This document shows, piece after piece, positions 1-12,500 of a stretch of DNA of 64,000 nucleotides. How positions within the stretch are numbered: the first letter of the stretch is position 1; every line of letters begins with the position of its first letter. Source of the DNA: Agelas oroides (Eukaryota > Porifera > Demospongiae > Agelasida > Agelasidae); the NCBI GenBank assembly GCA_949130485.1, contig OX422184.1, forward strand, positions 25,527,674 to 25,591,673. The letters are read 5' to 3'. The notes beneath the pieces are model-generated. The model saw only the letters and a list, made by a program, of their open reading frames with translations, did not search any database and was not told the DNA's origin. The position numbers and the translations under genes were made by a program.

Positions 1-598
1 ACTGGTTGATCATCTAATACCTCAGGGGACATGTATGCCAGTGTCCCTGGGCACATGGTCTGGGGGGTCATGGTACTACGATTTGCATCAAAAAGCTTTG
101 CCATTCCAAAATCTGTGACCTTGGCTCTGTTTCCTGCACCAATCAGGAGAACATTGTTGCTAGAGAGGTCACGATGTATGATGTCATTTGAATGGAGGTA
201 GGCAAGGGCCAGGGCTATGTCATGGCAAATGTCCACTTGGGTATGGTAGGGGAGTGGTTCTTGAGATTGCTCCAGGAATCGGGTCAAACTTTCATCCATT
301 AACTCCATTAGGAGCACTGGCAGTCGAGTTCCTCGGTCTTGGTATGACCCTAAGTACTGTACAATGTTGGGGTGCCTTATTGCACTCAGAAAGTTGCACT
401 CTCGCTGGAATCGGCTCATGACCGCCATTGCTCCACGGTCACCAGACTGAAAGAGGGTGGGGTGGAGGATTTTACCAGCACAGAGCAGGTCATCACACAA
501 GGCCTTGTAGACAGCTCCATAGGAGCCAGTTCCGAGAGGTTCAGTTTTGATGAGTTGGACTCTTCGATATCCAAACTGTCCCTGGATTAATTGTGCCA
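1..598 (-). CDS. K1 exon 6: kinase domain, partial
   Basis: Starts at acceptor TTTGCAG|TG and runs off the window. It is open throughout and encodes the N-lobe with GTGSYG, the AGK lysine, HRDLSSNN, DFG and SPE. It aligns with 28521-29117, with one extra codon in the activation loop (CCC near 65-70, in frame). All catalytic residues in view are intact. Confidence 0.85.
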
Positions 599-3500
599 CT
601 GCAAATTATGACAACAAAATTAAATGAACATGTGAATATGTAGAACATGGAGAGATAACTATTCCTATAATGGTAAGATAACACTCAAGACTTTACGATG
701 GCAGGTGTGATAGACTGACTATATCATTTCTGTATGTCATTTCCTGTTTTCGTTAATTGTGGAATGTGTGTGAGATTAGTCTATATAATGTACAGTCATG
801 CAGTGTGTACAGCAGAACTGTTATGAGTGAATTGAGCACTGTGTGACATTTTGGCGATGAGGTTGGGATCGGTTATCCCCGCGGGATGGCAGCGCTCTTT
901 GGACACATTGGAGAGCTCGTAGAGGGACGCGAACAATGGCCACAATACGTCGAACGTTTGAAACACTTTTTAGCTGCCAACGGGAATACGGACGTCGACA
1001 GAGAGATATTTTTCTGGCAGTAATTGGGCCGAACGCCTACAAGCTGTTGTCGAGTTTGGTGGCGCCAGAGAAGCCGGGGGAGAAGACATTTATGGACCTG
1101 GTGGCTGTGATGACGCAGCACCATAGCCCCCCACCCTCAGAGATCGTACAGCGGTATCGGTTTCATACGCGATTCCGTCGCCAAGGAGAGACTGTGGCTA
1201 CGTATTTGTCAGAGTTGCGAGCATTGGCTCAGTGGTGCAAATTTGGTGATACACTCAACGATATGCTCCGCGATCGCCTAGTGTGCGGGGTGAACGAGGA
1301 GACAATCCAACGTCGCTTGTTGGCAGAGTCAGGGCTCACCTTGAAAAAGGCCCTCGAAATTGCCCAGGGGTTGGAAGCCGCCGCTAGGAACGTGAGGGAG
1401 ATCCGAATGAAGCCAGGAGAACTCATGAACGCAGCTGGACGGTTCCAGACAGAAGTCCATGAAGTGAGCCGACAAAGAAGCCATAGTGTTTTTAGGTGTG
1501 GCAAGGACAGCCACAGAGCCGCCCAATGTCCGTTCCACACGGCCCAGTGTTATAGTTGTGGCAAAGTGGGTCACATCAAAGGTGTTTGTCGTAGTAAGAA
1601 GCCAGGGGGTGGCAGAAGTCAGGGTAACCAACCTCGAAGACCAACAAGTGGTCAGCAAAGACCTAGGCAGCAGGGTTCCATTAAAGTGGTGCAGGAGGGA
1701 GGCCAGGACTCCAGTGAGCGCCTCAGCGAATACTCCCTGTACCAGATTGGCTCTAAACAAGCCAGTAAGCCGCTGCAGGTGGAAGTGGTCATAAATGGCC
1801 AGCCATTGTCCATGGAACTGGACACAGGGGCAGCGGTGACGTTGGTGTCAGAAGAGACATTCCAGAGCAAGTGGTCCAATTTGACCCTACAGCCATCCAC
1901 TGCCAGGTTACACACCTACTCGGGGGAACCACTGCCAGTTGTGGGACAGGCAGAAGTACAGGTGCAGTATGGCGAGCAAGAACTCCAGCTTCCTCTGATC
2001 GTAGTGGGAGGCAAAGGTCCCAGTCTTTTTGGGAGAGACTGGCTCGCAAGAATTCAACTCAACTGGAAGAAAATCCACACTGTCCAGGGAAGCACACTGA
2101 CTAGTGTGCTGGATCGTCATGCTCGTGTCTTCCAGGAGGGACTCGGTACCTTAAAAGGATATGAAGCTCAACTCCACGTTGACCCGGAGGCAACACCCAA
2201 ATTCTGCCGAGCAAGAACAGTGCCCAATGCAATGCGGGTAAAGGTGGAGCAGGAATTGGATCGCTTGGTCAGTGAGGGCATCCTGGAACCAGTCCAATTT
2301 GCAGACTGGGCTGCGCCGATCGTGCCAGTGTTGAAAAGTGACGGGCAGTCTGTGAGAATCTGTGGGGATTTTCGACTCACAGTAAACCAGGCATCAAGGG
2401 TGGACAGGTACCCAATACCAAGGATCGAGGATCTATTTGCTGGCCTGTCTGGGGGAAAAGCCTTTACGAAATTGGATCTCAGGCAGGCGTACCAACAGGT
2501 GCCACTGACAGAGGAGTCGCGGAAGTATGTGGTGGTAAATACCCATCGTGGCCTCTTTCGTTATAACCGGCTCCCCTATGGAGTGTCCTCAGCACCAGGA
2601 GTATTCCAGCGTGTGATGGATGGACTCCTTAAGGGCATTCTTGGTGTCATTGTGTACATTGATGATATACTAGTCACAGGAAAGACAGAGCAGGAGCATC
2701 TGGCAGCCTTGGAAGAAGTGCTGCAACGGCTAGGAGAAGCTGGGTTGCGACTGCAGAAAAGCAAGTGCACATTCATGGCACCCACTGTGACATACCTAGG
2801 CCACTGCATTGATTACCAGGGGATACATCCGGTGGCAGAGAAAGTTCAAGCCATTCAGGATGCACCAGAACCTCGCAGCCAGGCGGGGCTGAAATCCTAT
2901 TTAGGATTGTTGTCATACTATACTCCCGTTTTCTCCCAAACCTCCCAAACACCCTAGCCCCATTGTATCGACAGCTGCGACATAACATGCCTTGGAAGTG
3001 GGGTGATGAAGAGAGGAAACCATTTGAAGCCTCAAAGAAGCTGTTATTGTCATCACAAGTGCTAGTTCATTTCAACCCTCAACAGGAGATTATACTGGCG
3101 TGTGATGCCTCTGCGTATGGCATTGGGGCTGTACTCTCCCACAAGACAGAGGATGGATCAGAGAAGCCGATTGGATTTGCATCGAGAACATTGACGGATA
3201 CGGAGCAGAAGTATTCCCAAGTGGAAAAAGAGGGTCTGGCATGCGTATTTGGAGTAACTCGGTTTCATGCCTATTTGTTCGGTCATCATTTTACCCTCAT
3301 CACAGACAATAAGGCAATCATGTCATTGTTTGACTCGAACAAACCGATTTCGCCACAAGCGTCAGGACGAATTCAGCGATGGGCTCTCAAATTGGCAACG
3401 TACGAGTACACCTTGCAGTTCTGACCTACCAATCAACATGCGAATGCTGATGCTTTAAGCAGATTACCATTGCCAGAAAAGCCAGAGCATGTTCCAGTCC

Positions 3501-6500
3501 CAGCTGAGCATGTGCTCTTAATAAAGCACTTGTCAGAGGCCCCATTACCTGCAGCACAGTTAAAAATCTGGACAGCCAAAGATCCCCTTCTCGCTCAGGT
3601 CCTGCAGTACATCCGAGTGGGTTGGCCAGAGCATACTAGGGAAGACTTCAAGCCATACTCATCCAAAAGACTGGAGTTGACTGAGTTGGATGGTTGTATT
3701 GTGTGGTGTGGAAGGGTGCTGATCCCAGAACCAGGCCGGAAACACATCTTAGCAGAGCTCCATAGTGGACACCCTGGAGGTTCAAGGATGAAGGCCCTAG
3801 CTAGAATGTTTGTGTGGTGGCCAGGAATGGACCATGAGATTGAGGAAGCTGTTCAGCACTGTGCAGAGTGCCAACAAGCTCAGCCATCACCTCCAGCAGC
3901 GCCTTTACATCCCTGGCAATGGCCAACTCGACCATGGGCCCGAATACACATTGATTTTGCTGGTCCTCTGGACAACCGAATGTACCTGATCGTGGTGGAT
4001 GCGCATTCTAAGTGGATTGAGGCATTTCCTATGACATCAACCACAGCTATCAAGACAATTCAGATACTGAGAACAACATTTGCTCATTACGGAATCCCAG
4101 AATCCATTGTTTCAGATAATGGTCCCCAGTTTATTTCATCTGAATTCCAGCAGTTCTGCAAAACGAATGGAATTAGACATATTTTGGTTGCTGCATATCA
4201 TCCAAAATCGAATGGCCTTGCAGAAAGAGCTGTTAAAATTGTCAAAGACGGATTGAAAAAGATGTCAGATGGTACAGTGGAAGACCGGATCGCTTGATTT
4301 CTTTTCGCATATCGAATCACGCCACAGAGCACAACCCAAATGTCTCCTGCAGAATTGTTGATGGGGAGGAGACTTAGGTCTCGGTTGGATCTGTTGAAAC
4401 CAAATTTGGCTCAGAGAGTGGAAAATAAACAGTTGCAACAGAAAAGGAACTATGACAAGTGTGCGAGGCGAAGAACTTTTCAGGAGGGAGAGAAAGTGTA
4501 TGTGAAGAATTTCAGACCGTTTGGACAAAGGTGGTTGCCAGGAAAAATTGTTAAAAGCACTGGTCCAGTGTCTGTACGAGTGGAACTAACTGGAGGACAA
4601 GTGGTTCGTCGTCATTATGATCAGATTAGACCGTGCAGGAACTAGTTGAGGAGCAACCCATGCAAGAGTTAGTGAGTCCACCGGTTGGAGAGTCAGGTAC
4701 TACTGTTGAGAGTGGAATAAGGCAGGATTCAACTACCATACTTCCTCCAGGAAATGTGTCGACTTCCTCAGTACTTGAACAATCAACTGTACCTGTGAGC
4801 ACGTCAACTGATTGTGAACTTCGTCGTTATCCTACTTGTGTTAGGAGACCCCCTGATCGATTGGAACTTTAAGGGAAGGAGATGTGTGATAGACTGACTA
4901 TATCATTTCTGTATGTCATTTCCTGTTTTCGTTAATTGTGGAATGTGTGTGAGATTAGTCTATATAATGTACAGTCATGCAGTGTGTACAGCAGAACTGT
5001 TATGAGTGAATTGAGCACTGTGTGACAGCAGGGAACCTCTGCACACACACACAGAGAATGCAGACCTTGTGGGATGCGACTTAGGGTAGGTACAAAACCT
5101 GGACTCTGGACTCTGGACTGGACCATGGACTGGATTATGGACTCCATTTTGGACTTGATAGTGTTCTAGTTCTGCCATTTAAAGAAGTGTATGAATGCTG
5201 GATTGCCCAATGAGCAGGGGATTGGCATAACAGTAGGAATGGACATTTTTGCAGCTCTTTAGCAAGACTGGCTGGTTCGTTTTAGCCATCGCTCTCTGCT
5301 CATACAGCCTCCCAGCCCAGCTGGTTGGCAAGGACTCACATGAGTTGCATAATGCGTAATGTAAGCTTTAGTGGGAAAGAAAATCCACAGAGATCCAGCT
5401 GGCAGTCGAATCTTGGACTTTGTGAATACTAGTCAGATGCTCTTACCACTGAGCCACTGGACTCATGGCGGAGGAGTACAGTAGAAGCTAGCTTTGCAAC
5501 AGCTAGGCTGGAGGCCTCAGTGACTTCAGCTGTCGGGTACACTGCCCAAAATTCGCACATGGGGATCCCCTGCAGAAGGAGTTGTGGGCCTGGGGTAGAC
5601 TGGCTATACAAGCACATTGTCTGAGCAGATACACACACTATCCACCACCTCAGCCTCTTGTCTCGCAAACCACACCCTTCACAAAGGGTGTGGTTTGTGA
5701 GACTATACTCAGCCTCTAGCTCCATCTTCCAACGCATTGTCTAGACCTTAAACGCTGACATATATACTGAAAAAACCCATAGGAATTTGTGTACTCACAA
5801 CCTTTGGCACAAGACTGTAAGCTATCAAAAAGTGGACGGTGGGAAGGCCTGGAAATGTGAGGTTAGTTCGTAGATTCTACTTTCTAGTCTAAAATCAAGT
5901 CCAAAATCAAGTCCATAATCCAGTCCATAGTCCAGTCCTACCCTGCGACTTACTCAGGCTCACCCCAACAATGTACTATGGTCCATGGGCTGGAAGTTAC
6001 ACACCAAGATGCAAGAAAACAGCTTCACTTAAGGTTACGGGATCGGCCCATACCGTATACTTACTGTATTTTCTAAATTTACGTACGCACATTACAATTT
6101 CACTTGAAACAGCCGCGATTTTTTCCAGCCAAAATAGAGTTCAGCAGCTATGTATATGAAGTGGTTTAACATCCAAAGTGCTATAAAATGGAAAATGCAG
6201 TGCATGACGAATAGCTTTTTGGGATAGCATCAACTGTCGTAAGTATACAGAATAATTGTGTGGTACATGGAGTTTTAGCGGAAAACAGACTATCTCTCAA
6301 AAACCGAGAGGTACTTTCCAAGAAAAGCCTTCCTCAAGCACTCGAAAATGTTACGAATTGTCCATCTGTGTTGCCGTTCCTCCCTCCCAGTTGCTTGCAG
6401 AAGCGGAATTTGGCTGGAAAATTTGCGAGGTTTGACCATGCGTGTACGACTGCTCCTTTGAGATTGTTCATCACTTCTCGCTGTGCAAGTTTGTGTCATG

Positions 6501-9500
6501 CCTCTCGACTCATCCTTCGTGTTTTGCAGCTGTAGCCTAATGCACACAGCCACCGAGAGTTGGTCCAGCTGGACCACTGACCATGCCCACTTCCATATCC
6601 CGTAACCCAGGGTTCTCGCTAGGCCGGTTACTTGCAGCACCATTTGGATGTGGTGAATGTAGGTGAGAGCACCATTTGGATCACTTCCTAAACCCTGCCC
6701 ATAGAAGTTACTATCCCGGCTTCCGAATTAACATTTCAATAGCAGTGTGTAGAGAGGGTGTTTCATAACTTCCTACCGCATTTATTTGAATAAAATGCAC
6801 GCAAATTAAACAATTTGAGCGGGCATGTGTTAAGTTAGATTCACCCATAAATTCCAGGAATTGAAGATTAGATTAAATCATGCATTGCAATGGATTCAAA
6901 CATGAAAAATTTTTGGGTTAAACAGAAATGCAAAGAGTTTCTGGCGTTCAGTTCTCCAGAAGTGAGGTTCTTGGTAGACAGTAGCAGCTGCAACAAACTC
7001 CAAAGTACAACATTTATGGGATAGCTCTTTCTCCTGGAAATTGTTCTTGGCCACCCTATGTTGTCACAAAATAAACTGACTGGGACAACTGAGAGGCTTC
7101 CTTCCTGGAATTGGATCAACCCAAAATTAATTAGTGGCCATTGTGCTAAGTTGGATCCACCCATAAATTCCCAGAATTGAATTTCTTGTGCTAGATAGGT
7201 TTTATTTGAGTATGCAACCATTTGGAAGTAGATTTCTAGCAAGAACCCAGCCATAACCTTAATCTGCCATACTTATTCGCTATATCCATCCAGACACCCC
7301 CAAAATTGAGATTTCTTACTCTAGATTGGATTGTGCTTCCTATTATGCAAGCCAGTTGATCTAATGACAGTTGTCACTGCCACTTTATTTTGAAAGGGGC
7401 TCAGGTGCATTAAGGACTGACTACTTTCCTTAAAACTGTGAGGCAGTGTAAATCACACTGGATTCATACTATGATCTTGATACTTGGTGAGAGCTTACTT
7501 GCCATCAAACTCTATCTAATTATGACATCATTTTTGACCACGCCCACATCCTTCTCCTAAGTGAAGAGAAAATATATCGTCGGAAAGATTGCAAAACCCG
7601 GAGCAGTTCCCACTAGTGCTGGGGCCTCTACTTTTGCTACAGCCAAGAGCAACAACAGTAGTAACTAGATCCCACTGGGGATCCAGAAATTTCTACCTGT
7701 AGGGAAAATACAAGAGTTTGTGTCTCACTGATTCAATAAATTTGCATTTTTCGATGACAAATCACGCCATAGCTCTTTCAAATCTTCATCCTTCGTGTTC
7801 CCCAGGGAGATTCTGTAAGAACATATGACGGTGAAACCAACCAATGCAGTAAACTTGGATTTTTCGGTGTGGAACTGCTCCGGGTAAGCATCACTTTCAC
7901 GAAGTGCAGCACCGAAGTTAACGCTTTATAGTGCTGGCTCCGCGATTCAATTGTAGGCGAAGACTGTTCTTTTCTACACTGAAATACCCTCCATCGTAGG
8001 TGCCAACTAGCGACTTACACACTGGATGGTCGATACTTTGATGGCAGAAACAGGCACTGAACATAGCTACATCGATCGCTAGTTTCCGCGGATCAATAAT
8101 ACACTTCCGTAATCTTCTCCGCATTACATTTAGTCACGCCTTAATGCACCTGAGGGTGGTCAATCCAATAGATGCTACGGTAATTAGCAGGTGCAACTAG
8201 TGTCAATAAATACTAACAGTCATTGTTACCACCGGATTACACTGCAAAAACCATACATAAATTAATCTTTTAAGGTGGCACGCCCGTCAGTCGGTGGAGG
8301 TTAACGAAAACATAAACCTGGGTTACAGTCAGGACCAGGGTTACTCCTAGTTTCAGGGTTAGGGTTTGCTTTAGGGCAATCTTGCTTTGCCTAATTTTAA
8401 AAAGGGTTTTAGTACCATTAATATATTCATGAACCCAAAATTGCCACTGATGGACGCATCTACATGCTCACTAGGTAGCGTCCTAACCACCAATGTATCT
8501 CAAACCAATCTATGTCAGCTTTTGTTCAGAGCTACTCTCAAAGTCAGGCTAGACTCATGTTTGTCACTACTCTTGGAATGGACAACTTTGACTGCACCAA
8601 AATGAATGCACATTTCAAAAAATTCACAGCTTATCTACGGGAGGGGCTCATTCACGAGTGGAAGCAAGCATTACTAGCCCCACCTCTCCCCCTTATGTCG
8701 CTAAACAACTCACGGCTCTGTTCCACACACAACCACCGTTCAGCTCCCTTGGGTACCAGAGTGTAGCACCAACGATAAATTGCGTATTCTAGTTAAAGCC
8801 CAGCCCAACACTCGAAGCACCTGGCCACGGTCACCAACTAGGCTAGGCATATGGCCGCGAGACATGGGCCTACTCAACAAATACAGTCTTGGCCACTGTG
8901 GTCTTTCTGCTGCTTCTAGACACAAGTCTGCTTTCACAAGCAGGCATTACGCACTACTCACAGCTACTGACACTACAGCACTCTACTAAAACTCCTCTGT
9001 TTTTTTTTTTTTTGTTTTTTTTTTTTGTTTTTAAGTCGATCTAAGCTTATCTTCAAAGTTCCGACCACCACATGAGGGGTTCCACCAGGCCACATCTTAA
9101 CTAACTTAATTATAAACTGATTATTGGATGGCAATGCCGACAGGAAACGGGGAAAATCCCCAATTTTACGGAGAGTGAACGGTTGAAGACTCCCAGAACT
9201 GACTGTTTTTTAAAAGTTTAAGAAGACAAAAGCAGGCTATCAGCTTGGATTCCAGGTTTGTCGACCTTGAAAATCCAGGGTGGAGTACCACCTTAATACC
9301 TTGTTGTTTTTGCTGTTCAATGTACATCTATGGAGTAAATGACATCATAACTGTGATAGACAGAACATTTCGGTCTCAAAAGCCTTCATCAGCTGTATAC
9401 ACCACAAACTGTACAGAAACCAAGGTGAAGGCCTTCGAGGCCAAAACGTTCTGTCCATAACAGTTCTGATGCTATGTCAAATGCCTATATCAGAGAGTCG

Positions 9501-12500
9501 GTAGACTCTCTATGTAGGGATGGCGCCGACGCGCAATATATGCAATACTTAAGCAAAAGCCGTATAACTTCACCACAAACACGCTAAAAGCTTATTTAAG
9601 CGCTCAAGCCTCCTCTTTGAGTACCTTTGTGATCAGCAAGACTCATATAAGTGGCCAAAAGCCACGCGGAAGACAGCTAAACTCAAAAGTGTGCGATAGC
9701 AAAAGTGCCATTTTTCGTATTCTTTCTTTCTTTCTTGTTACGACTTTTGTTCAAACAACGATATCTCGCAAACTGTTTAAGTACTCACCGTCATTTTAGC
9801 ACGAAACTGATGCTTATCACAGCGCGGAGCTCTACGACCACTCAGCGTCTTCATAGCTTCAAATTCACCCTGGTCAATAAAAGCCATTCACAACACTGAG
9901 GCTGCTGTCCGTTGCTTAGGACGCCATTTTCTAATTTTGTACACATGCGCACACGAAGTCTCGTTCCCAGACCAAAGACCACGGTCATTGGTCTGGAAGC
10001 GAGAGTACACAAGCGAGCGGGCATGACTGGCACGGTCTTTTCCCCCCGTGGCATTGGGCAAGGCTTATGAACACCACGTAGGTAAGGTGCTGCATTCAGC
10101 TGCCTACTTGCAGCTACACTAAAAATAGCCTACTCACAGCTTTAGTGAACTCTAAAGCTAGGATGGTCAGTTGTCAGTATGATAGTTTTCTGTGCTGCAG
10201 CTGGTCAGTCGTCATGTGATTGACAACTGAATCATGAAATTGGTTTCACAAAGTTTGGTACGGAGAGTGGTTGGCCCTTCAGCAGGTTCTAGCTGGCTAT
10301 ATTATTACATGCCTGTAACCACTACTATTTATAAAACTGTCAACGCCGTTTCAAGTTCTGGTGTTGCGGTTACACTTGAAATATTCTTCTTTGGCTTAGG
10401 TCTAACTGTTAACATCAAAAAAGTACAGAAACAAGACTTAAAAAACATTAAAAATGTGAAAAGATGTAGGGATAGCATGCCAAAAAGTATGCAAACAAGG
10501 TAGGGATAATGCATAAAAGCAAAGGTCAACATATGGCAGAGCCCCATCCCTACATCTTTTTCACACTGCAGTTGGACAGTGCATGGGGGTCTTCCTAAAA
10601 CGTACCACAAGTTCACTCCAACCTTTACTGGCAGTTCATAGCTGTAGCCTCGTTCTCAGGCCGCTTCCTAGCTCCTCCCACATGGCCTGGGAACGAGGCT
10701 ACAAGTTCACCAACTTTACTGCTGTAGCCTCGTTCTCAGGCAACTTCCTAGCTCCTCCCACATGGCATGGGAACGAGCAGCATGATCCTGTATAGCCTCG
10801 TACATAAGCTATCAGATAGCTACCAAGTAGCTCTCAAACACGCTGTCCAACTGCAGTGTGAAAAAGATGTAGGGATGGGGCTCTGCCATATGTTGACCTT
10901 TGCTTTTATGCATTATCCCTACCTTGTTTGCATACTTTTTGGCATGCTATCCCTACATCTTTTCACATTTTTAATGTTTTTTAAGTCTTTATAAACAACA
11001 ATACAATGTAATCGATCTGCACCAGTTATAAAAAATTACAGGTATTCCTTGGATGCACAATTGCAAATCACCATGGAGCAATCAAAGCTGTTCTGTTCTT
11101 TTATAACTGTAATGCACGTTACATTTCAGAAGGGAAAACATTTACAAACAACTGTTTTAACCTACAATGATTACAAGGAGCATGTTGAGAGATCTGTCAC
11201 TGCAACAAGCCTGATTTCCAGGCCCTAGCTCAGCTTTCATCACTTGCAATGCTTAGCTTTATTTGCATTGACAAACCAGGGGCTGGAGAATGAAGCTAGC
11301 ATCAATCCATATAGCTGTGACTGTGCAGGTTCGTGTCAAGACAATTTCTAGGAGGAAAAGCTAGCCCTTAAATGTTCTCCTTTAGCTTTAGAATACTACT
11401 ATACTATACAGGGGCTTATGAACTGCTACGCAAGGAGCATCAGACTAGCGTATCCATCCTATGTCGAATCACACTTCAAAACGTGCCTTATATGGATTTT
11501 GGATATTGGGGTGACACGACAAGGACTACGCTACAACCACCGCCAGTTCCACCGTCACTGTGCTTGTAGTTGAAAACAAATGGCAGAGTCTCGTAGCAGA
11601 TGGACTTCCCAAATCCCGTGGGTAGCCACAGGAATACGTCTTTACCATCGTAGATACATTTGATCGCATCCAGCTGGTCTGCTTTCAACGCGAAATCTCC
11701 CTTTCCAATACAACAAAGAGCGAACTTGAGCGATTTATCAAAGTCCTCGCTTTTACCTGCCATGTTCGCGGGATAAGCTCGAGACAGACGTGCTTCGGAG
11801 CTATACGGTAAAGATTAATGGTTCGTAAACGATGGTATACGATACCCCATGAAATCATGGGTTTTTTTGCGCATGCGCAAACAGTGGATACCAGGCCACT
11901 TTCCCCTCCTCCCACGTGGCCTGGGTACAAGGCTAGGTAGTATGGCGCTCATGAGCCTCACTTTTAAACTACACAAGAAATCTGAAGAACTGAAGATCAA
12001 TCTGTGCTTGTGTTCTGCTATTTGATTCCATTACAACTCAGAAAGATAAAGTTTGCATGTTGCACCATTACTAGCATAAGCCACCAATGTTCTGTCACAT
12101 TCAATAATTGACAGCTAACCACAAGTAGCTATTGGTGATGCAGTTATGAAGCAGTTGTACTTTAGCCTTGCTGCAATGTGACCAATGCGTGACCTGACTT
12201 TCTAACCACACATGCTATGAACAAGGGACCCGGCAGATAGCCAAACTCCATGTTTACTAGCCAATTTGCTTTACGTCCTTATCAAATATGAAATGTGCAG
12301 TACTTTCAGCCCATCAATGATTGAACAGTAAGTTTTTGACATGAATATACAACTAGCTACCACGTTACCTGCTCCTAGATGTGGGAGAAGGTGAGGGGAA
12401 GAGGAGGTCCCTCCCTGAGCTACAGCAAGTTCCAGGGTAGGAGGAGGGGAGGGAGTGTCGGAGATGGAGGGTGGACCTGTTGGGAGACAACAACATTGAT

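Larger units (their letters stand above)
706..5027 (+). mobile_element. Ty3/gypsy LTR retrotransposon, complete but broken
   Basis: Two 143-bp LTRs (706-848 and 4885-5027), starting TGTGATAG and ending GTGTGACA, show no difference on direct comparison. The element is flanked by the 5-bp duplication GCAGG (701-705 and 5028-5032). The paralogous K2 intron has the uninterrupted site at 29238-29242. The gene order is gag, protease, reverse transcriptase, RNase H, integrase, the Ty3/gypsy order. The frame is interrupted five times: frameshifts near 1005-1020, 2925-2960 and 4630-4645, and in-frame TGA at 3422 and 4295. It lies in the K1 intron before the kinase, antisense to K1. Confidence 0.93.
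5059..6597. repeat. Insertion in K1 intron with GGACT-rich inverted repeats
   Basis: The K2 intron reads straight from AGAGAAT to CCTGTAACCC (29268-29280), so about 1.5 kb here is extra. Inverted arms at about 5075-5160 and 5887-5958 carry GCGACTTAGGGTAG and runs of GGACT/AGTCC repeats. The rest (5960-6597) has no recognisable coding; the 91-117 residue open frames there have no family resemblance. Confidence 0.5.
9477..10988. mobile_element. Fold-back repeat element, copy 1
   Basis: Absent from the K2 intron, which reads GCTATGTC directly into a TATAAACAAC stretch (29850-29880). It starts with the hairpin GAGAGTCGGTAGACTCTC and ends in the 146-bp inverted repeat described next. Much of 9490-10430 recurs in inverted orientation at 16760-17520. 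Confidence 0.65.

Noticed and set aside
188-590. Plus-strand frames over the left end
   Set aside because: They are antisense shadows of the K1 kinase exon; the same shadows occur over K2 at 28707-29109.
10329-10994. Frames of 75-95 codons over the fold-back arms
   Set aside because: The same peptide appears from both arms because they are inverted copies; repeat artefact.
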